From: Streptomyces aculeolatus
GTDB lineage: Bacteria > Actinomycetota > Actinomycetes > Streptomycetales > Streptomycetaceae
DNA length: 47,683 bases
Reading direction: 5' to 3'
Assembly: GCF_020400605.1 (NCBI RefSeq)
Contig: NZ_JAINRD010000038.1
Coordinates: 1 to 47,683 of the forward strand
The position numbers were made by a program, and so were the translations under genes. Of the stretch, positions 42,678 to 47,683 are shown one piece after another (the stretch's first letter is position 1; each line of letters opens with the position of its first letter). The notes beneath the pieces are model-generated. The model worked only from the letters and a program-made list of their open reading frames with translations, was not told where the DNA came from and did no database searches.

Positions 42678-45484
42678 GCCGGCCCCGCGCCTGGCGCCAG
42701 GCCCGCGCCGACCTGCCCGCCCTCGTCTGCCTCGGCGTCCTCGTCGCGCTCCTCGCCGCCGTCGCCGCCGCCGCGCCCCCGCTGCTCGACCGGGCCGCCG
42801 GCCGCGCGCTCGTCGACCGGATCGACGCGGCGCAGGCCGAACGCCCGCTGCTCACCCGCACCGTGACGTTCGGCCAGCCCGTCACCGGGCCGTCGGGGGA
42901 GGGCGGGACCCGCGTCGCCGACGACCTGGGATCGGCCGAACTGGACGTGACCAACGGTGTCCCCGACGCCCTCGACGGCCTCCTCGACGAGCCCCGGCTC
43001 CAGGTCCTCGTCCCCGCCGCCACCCTCGAAGGACCCCGCGGCCCCGCCGCCCTGTCCCTGCTCCACACCGGGGACGCCCCCGGCCGCGCCGGCTACGCCG
43101 CCGGCCGTCCGCCCCGCGAAACCGGCGCCGGGGGGCCCGTCGAGATCGCCGTCTCCACCCGCACCCGCGACGCGCTCGGCCTGCGCCTGGGCCAGCGGCT
43201 GGCCCTGACCCCGCACGTCGCCCAGCTCGACACCTCCGTCGTCGTCACCGGCTTCCTCCGCCCCGACCCCGCCGCCCGCTTCTGGCGCGGCAACCCGCTC
43301 CTCGCCGTCCCGCTCCCCGCCGGCCGCGGACCGGCCGAGGCCCGGGCGCTCATCGCGCCCGGCGCGCTCGACGCCCTCCTCGACCGCGGGCTGCCGCAGC
43401 TCACCGCGGAATGGCGGCTCCGGCTGGAGGTGGGCGAGGCCGACGAGGAGCGCGAGGAGGCCGCCGCCCGCTTCGCCGGGGACGACGGCCGCGACAAGCT
43501 GATCCGCGCCCTCGCCGCGTACGACAGGGCCTCGGCCGACAACTTCTGCGCCGCCTCCAGCGGCCCCCCGTGCCTCTACGGCTCCCACCCCGCCCAGAAC
43601 CCGGCCCGCACCGATGAGGTCCAGCCGCTCGTCCGCGACTTCGCCGCCGAGTGGGACCAGGCAGCCACCGTCATCTCCTTCGCCGTCGCCTCCGTCGTGG
43701 GCGTCGGCCTCGCCGCCGCCCTCGTCACCGCCCGGCTCGCGGTGCGGCGGCGGCTCGGCGAGCACCGGCTGCGGCGCGCCCGCGGCGCCTCCGCGGCGGG
43801 CCTCGCGCTCTCCCGCGCCGCGCGGTACGCGCCCGTGGCGGGCGCCGGGCTGGCGGCGGGATACCTCGGGGCGCGGCTGCTGCTGCCCTCCGGTACGTCC
43901 CTGTCGCCGTGGCCGGCGGCCGCGGTCGCCGCGGCGGCGTGGCTGGTGCTGCCGGTGCTGACCTGGGCGGCCGTCCGCGACAGCGGGCCGGGCCAGGACC
44001 GGGGGACGGGCCGGGCCCGCCGTGCGCGCGCCGGCCGGCGGCTGACCGCGGAGGCCGCGGTGCTGCTGCTCGCCGCCGCCGGAGTGGTGGCGCTGCGGGT
44101 GCGCGGCACGTCCGGCGGCAGCGCGTCGGACCCGCTGGTCGCGGCGGTGCCGGTGCTGTGCGGCCTGGCGGTCGTGGTGCTGCTGATACGGGCCTACCCG
44201 CCGCCGCTGCGCCTGCTGGCCCGGCTCGCGGCCCGCCGCCGCGGCCCGCTCGGCCTGCTGGCCCTCTCCCGCGCCGCCCGCGACGCGCCCGCCGCCGTGC
44301 TCGCGCTGCTCGTGCTCGTCGCCACACTGGGCGCCGCGGTCTTCGGCGGCCTCGTCACCGGCACCGTCGAGGAGGGCCGCCGCGACGCGCTCGGCTGGCG
44401 GACCGGCGGCGCCGCCGCGGTGCTCACCGACGCCCGCACCCCCGGTGCCGAGGAGGCGCTGCGCGGGGCGCCCGGGGTGGCGGACGCGGTGCGGGTCCGG
44501 CTCGTACGCACCGACCTGACGAGCACCGCGACCGGCCTCGGGGAGCGCGGCGCCGACGTGCTCGCCGTCGACGCCGCCGCGCTGCGCCGGGCCGACCCCG
44601 GCTCGGCCGCGGCGGCGGCCCTGGCGGGGCTGGGGGAGCCGACGCGGGACAGCGCCGGGCGGCTGGTGCTGCCGGTGCTGGCCGGGGGCGAACGCGGGGA
44701 GGTCCGTACCGGCGGGACGTACGAGACGGAGTGGTCCGGGGTGCGGGTGCGCGTCGCGGGGCGGCTTGCCGGCGAAGCGGCCCGGGACGAGGCCTTCGGC
44801 CCGCTGTACGGGGCCGGTGGCGCGGCGCCGGGCGAGGACCGGCCGCTGCTTCTGGCCGACGCCGCCGCGCTGGCCGCCGCGGACCGGGAGCGCGCCGCGG
44901 ACACCCCGCGCGGCACGGCCGCGGTCCTGTACTACGGCGATGCCGCCCCCGCCGCCCTGCACGCCGCCGCGCCGGGCACCGGCTACGACAGCCCGTACGG
45001 GCAGCTGCTGATCGCCGCGGAGGAGCGGGCCGCGGACGGCGACGACGGCGTGCTCGGCGCGATCCGGGGCGCGCACGCCCTGTGCGCGGCGCTGGCCGCC
45101 GCCCTGGCGCTGCTGACGCTGCTCGTGGAGCTGCTGCTCTCCGCGCCCGAGCGCGCCCGCACCACCGCGTACCTGCGGCTCCTCGGCCTCGACCGCCGCG
45201 GCGCCCTCGCCCTCGGCGCACTGCAGCTCGCCCCGCTCGCCCTCGCCGCCGCGGCCGGCGGCCTGGCCCTGGGCCTCGCGCTGCCCGCGGCGCTGGGCCC
45301 GGCGCTGGACCTCCGGGCCCTCACCGGCGGCCCGGCCGCTCCGCCGCTCTCCCCCGACCGCCTCCTCACCGCCGCCCTCACCCTCGCCTTGCCGGCCCTC
45401 GTCGCGGCGGCGGTGGCGGCCGACGGGGTGACCACCCGCCGCACCCGCCGCCTGACGGCCCTGCGCGTGGGGGAGGACCGGTGA
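42674..45484 (+). CDS. Large FtsX-type ABC transporter permease 2
   Basis: Second permease, 936 residues, four-base overlap with the first. An N-terminal span (about 14-36) precedes a large outside domain containing a likely disulfide pair (Cys291 and Cys299 in FCAASSGPPC). A block of spans lies at about 325-525 and continues to about 580, and a terminal FtsX-like block lies at about 798-930. The two permeases are clearly divergent, so a heterodimer is expected. The ATPase genes follow after 61 bases and a fresh ribosome site. Substrate unknown; the family covers lipoproteins, antibiotics and peptides. Confidence 0.83.
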   Translation: MSRPRAWRQARADLPALVCLGVLVALLAAVAAAAPPLLDRAAGRALVDRIDAAQAERPLLTRTVTFGQPVTGPSGEGGTRVADDLGSAELDVTNGVPDALDGLLDEPRLQVLVPAATLEGPRGPAALSLLHTGDAPGRAGYAAGRPPRETGAGGPVEIAVSTRTRDALGLRLGQRLALTPHVAQLDTSVVVTGFLRPDPAARFWRGNPLLAVPLPAGRGPAEARALIAPGALDALLDRGLPQLTAEWRLRLEVGEADEEREEAAARFAGDDGRDKLIRALAAYDRASADNFCAASSGPPCLYGSHPAQNPARTDEVQPLVRDFAAEWDQAATVISFAVASVVGVGLAAALVTARLAVRRRLGEHRLRRARGASAAGLALSRAARYAPVAGAGLAAGYLGARLLLPSGTSLSPWPAAAVAAAAWLVLPVLTWAAVRDSGPGQDRGTGRARRARAGRRLTAEAAVLLLAAAGVVALRVRGTSGGSASDPLVAAVPVLCGLAVVVLLIRAYPPPLRLLARLAARRRGPLGLLALSRAARDAPAAVLALLVLVATLGAAVFGGLVTGTVEEGRRDALGWRTGGAAAVLTDARTPGAEEALRGAPGVADAVRVRLVRTDLTSTATGLGERGADVLAVDAAALRRADPGSAAAAALAGLGEPTRDSAGRLVLPVLAGGERGEVRTGGTYETEWSGVRVRVAGRLAGEAARDEAFGPLYGAGGAAPGEDRPLLLADAAALAAADRERAADTPRGTAAVLYYGDAAPAALHAAAPGTGYDSPYGQLLIAAEERAADGDDGVLGAIRGAHALCAALAAALALLTLLVELLLSAPERARTTAYLRLLGLDRRGALALGALQLAPLALAAAAGGLALGLALPAALGPALDLRALTGGPAAPPLSPDRLLTAALTLALPALVAAAVAADGVTTRRTRRLTALRVGEDR

Positions 45485-45545
45485 CCGCACCGCGCCCGCC
45501 CGCCGCACATCCCCGACCGCCCAGGACCCGTCCCAGGAGGTCCGC

Positions 45546-46549
45546 GTGACCGAACCCCGCACACCGCCCCCCGACCTCGCCGAGCTGGAGCGTGCCGCCC
45601 GGGCCGCGCCGGACGACGGGGCCGGCGAGGCCGCCGGCCCCGTCGTCGACTGCGACAACCTCGTCCGCATCTTCCACACCGAGGGCGTCGAGGTGCAGGC
45701 ACTCCAGGGCCTCGACCTCGCCGTCGCCGACGGCGAGATGACCGCGCTCGTCGGCGCCTCCGGCTCCGGCAAGTCCACCCTCCTCGGCATCCTCTCCGGC
45801 CTCGACGTGCCCACCGCGGGGCGCGCCCGCGTCGCCGGGCACGACCTGCTCGCCATGGGCCGCCGCGAGCGGCTGGCGTACCGGCGCCGCACCGTCGGCT
45901 TCGTCTGGCAGCAGACCGCCCGCAACCTGCTGCCGTACCTGACCGCCCAGGAGAACGTCGCGCTGCCCATGGCGTACGCCCGCGTCCCCCGCCGCGAGCG
46001 CCCCGCCCGGGCCGCCGGACTCCTCGACGCCCTCGGCGTCGGGGACTGCGCCCACCGCCGCCCCGCGGAGCTGTCCGGCGGAGAGCAGCAGCGCGTCGCC
46101 GTGGCGGTCGCCGCCGCCAACCGGCCGCGGGTGCTGCTGGCCGACGAGCCGACCGGCGAGCTGGACACCGCGAGCGGCGAGCAGGTCTTCGCCGCGCTGC
46201 GCCGCGCCAACGAGGAGCTGGCCACCACCGTCCTCGTCGTCACCCACGACCCGCTGGTCTCCCGCCAGGTCCGCCGCACGGTGCAGATCCGCGACGGCCG
46301 CACCGCCGCCGAGACCCTGCGGGACGAGGAGCTGACGGCCGCGGAGTACGCCGTGCTCGACCGCGTCGGCAGACTGCAGCTCCCGCGCGAGTACGTCGAG
46401 CGGTACGGTCTGCGACGACGGGTCCGGCTGACCGCGGAGCGGGACCACGTCGGGGTGTGGCGGGCCGGCGGGGAACCGGACCGGCACGGCGGAGAAGACG
46501 GCGAAGACGGCCGCGAGCACGGCGAAGAGCACCACGAGGGGGAGGACGC

Positions 46550-46553
<4 letters not shown>
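45546..46553 (+). CDS. ABC transporter ATPase 1 (MacB/LolD type) with acidic-His tail
   Basis: ATP-binding subunit of 335 residues. Walker A GASGSGKST is at 70-78, the Q-loop is FVWQQ at 119-123, signature LSGGEQQ is at 176-182, Walker B VLLADE at 196-201 and the switch His is at 234. A Pro/Ala/Asp-rich N-terminal extension of about 30 residues and a C-terminal part of about 90 residues flank the core. The final 24 residues are rich in His, Glu, Asp and Gly (DRHGGEDGEDGREHGEEHH), which could bind metal. A strong AGGAGG ribosome site precedes the GTG. The stop overlaps the start of ATPase 2. Confidence 0.9.
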
Positions 46554-47314
<761 letters not shown>

Positions 47315-47319
47315 CGGGC

Positions 47320-47364
47320 GACGCCCGCGCCGGCCGCGGGGCCTGTGCCCGGGCGCCGGGCGTC
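47320..47364 (+). terminator. Candidate terminator of the ABC operon
   Basis: GACGCCC-GCGCC at 47320-47331 pairs with GGCGC-(bulged C)-GGGCGTC at 47352-47364, a 12-bp stem with one bulge and a 20-base loop, beginning six bases after the last ATPase gene. Confidence 0.5.
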
Positions 47365-47596
47365 GGCCCCGGCTCAGGCCCGGCCCGGCCCGGGCCGCGG
47401 CCCGTACACCCGCCCCCGTACGGCCACGTGCCCGTACCCGCGCCGCCCCCCCGCCCGCCCGCTCCCGGCACGCCCCCCGTCCCCGTCAGGGATACGTCAA
47501 GGTCCGGTCCCCGGCACTCGCCCGGCGCGCCGGACCGCTCCCGCGGTCGTACGCTCGACGGTGCGACACGCACGAAGGCGGACGGACGATCGACTC

Positions 47597-47683
47597 ATGA
47601 CACGGGGCAAGCTGCGGATCTACCTGGGCGCGGCGCCGGGCGTCGGCAAGACCTACGCGATGCTCTCCGAGGCGCACCGCCGG
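47597..47683 (+). CDS. kdpD: KdpD-type sensor histidine kinase, N-terminal fragment cut by window edge
   Basis: Only the first 29 codons are present, and the frame is open to the end of the window. MTRGKLRIYLGAAPGVGKTY then AMLSEAHRR is the hallmark beginning of KdpD, with the Walker-A-like GAAPGVGKT of its N-terminal domain. KdpD senses potassium limitation or turgor and phosphorylates KdpE. No kdpFABC gene lies upstream, so the potassium pump must be downstream or elsewhere. Confidence 0.85.
   Translation, partial: MTRGKLRIYLGAAPGVGKTYAMLSEAHRR

Overview
The window is about 47.7 kb of very GC-rich chromosomal DNA with strong G/C at third codon positions, many GTG starts and stop/start overlaps. 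It comes from a streptomycete or a close relative. MalR, SepH, CutRS, a Pat-type acetyltransferase with an N-terminal GNAT domain, DUF4193, DUF3093, DUF3710 and a DasR-like operator at ptsH are all typical of Streptomyces. I saw no tRNA, rRNA, CRISPR array, insertion sequence or prophage gene.

Layout. (a) 1-6.2 kb, minus strand: the maltose/maltodextrin regulon malR-malE-malF-malG-aglA, with LacI-type operator repeats before malR and before malE. (b) 6.4-7.3 kb: a bis-His/bis-Cys [2Fe-2S] ferredoxin-like protein (Suc/Fer, Apd1-like) with an iron-box-like site abutting its start codon. (c) 7.4-11.5 kb: a DcuS/CitA-type sensor kinase without an adjacent response regulator, facing an ActP-like solute symporter and a DUF485 protein with an unusual N-terminal tail. 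(d) 11.5-18 kb: a threonine-dehydratase-like enzyme and ParC on the minus strand, diverging from a coupled pair of M16 proteins. The divergent promoter region holds a perfect 20-bp palindrome. (e) 18.1-26.3 kb: a GntR regulator, HPr, Pat acetyltransferase, DUF5998 protein plus phosphodiesterase, a VOC protein and a rhodanese. (f) 26.4-29.1 kb: the division protein SepH and an unrecognised membrane protein carrying four phosphothreonine-like motifs. (g) 29-32.9 kb: aldonolactone-oxidase-like flavoprotein, ferrochelatase, inositol monophosphatase-like protein and a small charged protein. (h) 33.1-39 kb: CutR-CutS, DUF4193 protein, an EcsC-like protein, DUF3093 protein, thioesterase, dUTPase and DUF3710 protein, closed by an 18-bp perfect terminator hairpin. 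(i) 39.2-47.3 kb: an ABC system of two very large FtsX-type permeases and two LolD/MacB-type ATPases, with a rare TTA codon early in the first permease. (j) The first 29 codons of a KdpD-type sensor kinase run off the right edge.

Most genes are core housekeeping of the genus: topology, septation, PTS carbon signalling, haem, nucleotide hygiene and secretion stress. From memory, the mal operon of S. coelicolor lies far from its parC-ptsH-hemH-cutRS-dut block, so the junction near 6-12 kb may be a rearrangement point. The least explained items are the iron-box/[2Fe-2S] gene, the palindromic parC/M16 control region, the four-TxxL membrane protein and the TTA-bearing ABC operon. At least seven genes appear to start without a ribosome binding site, directly downstream of a -10-like hexamer, which suggests leaderless mRNAs.
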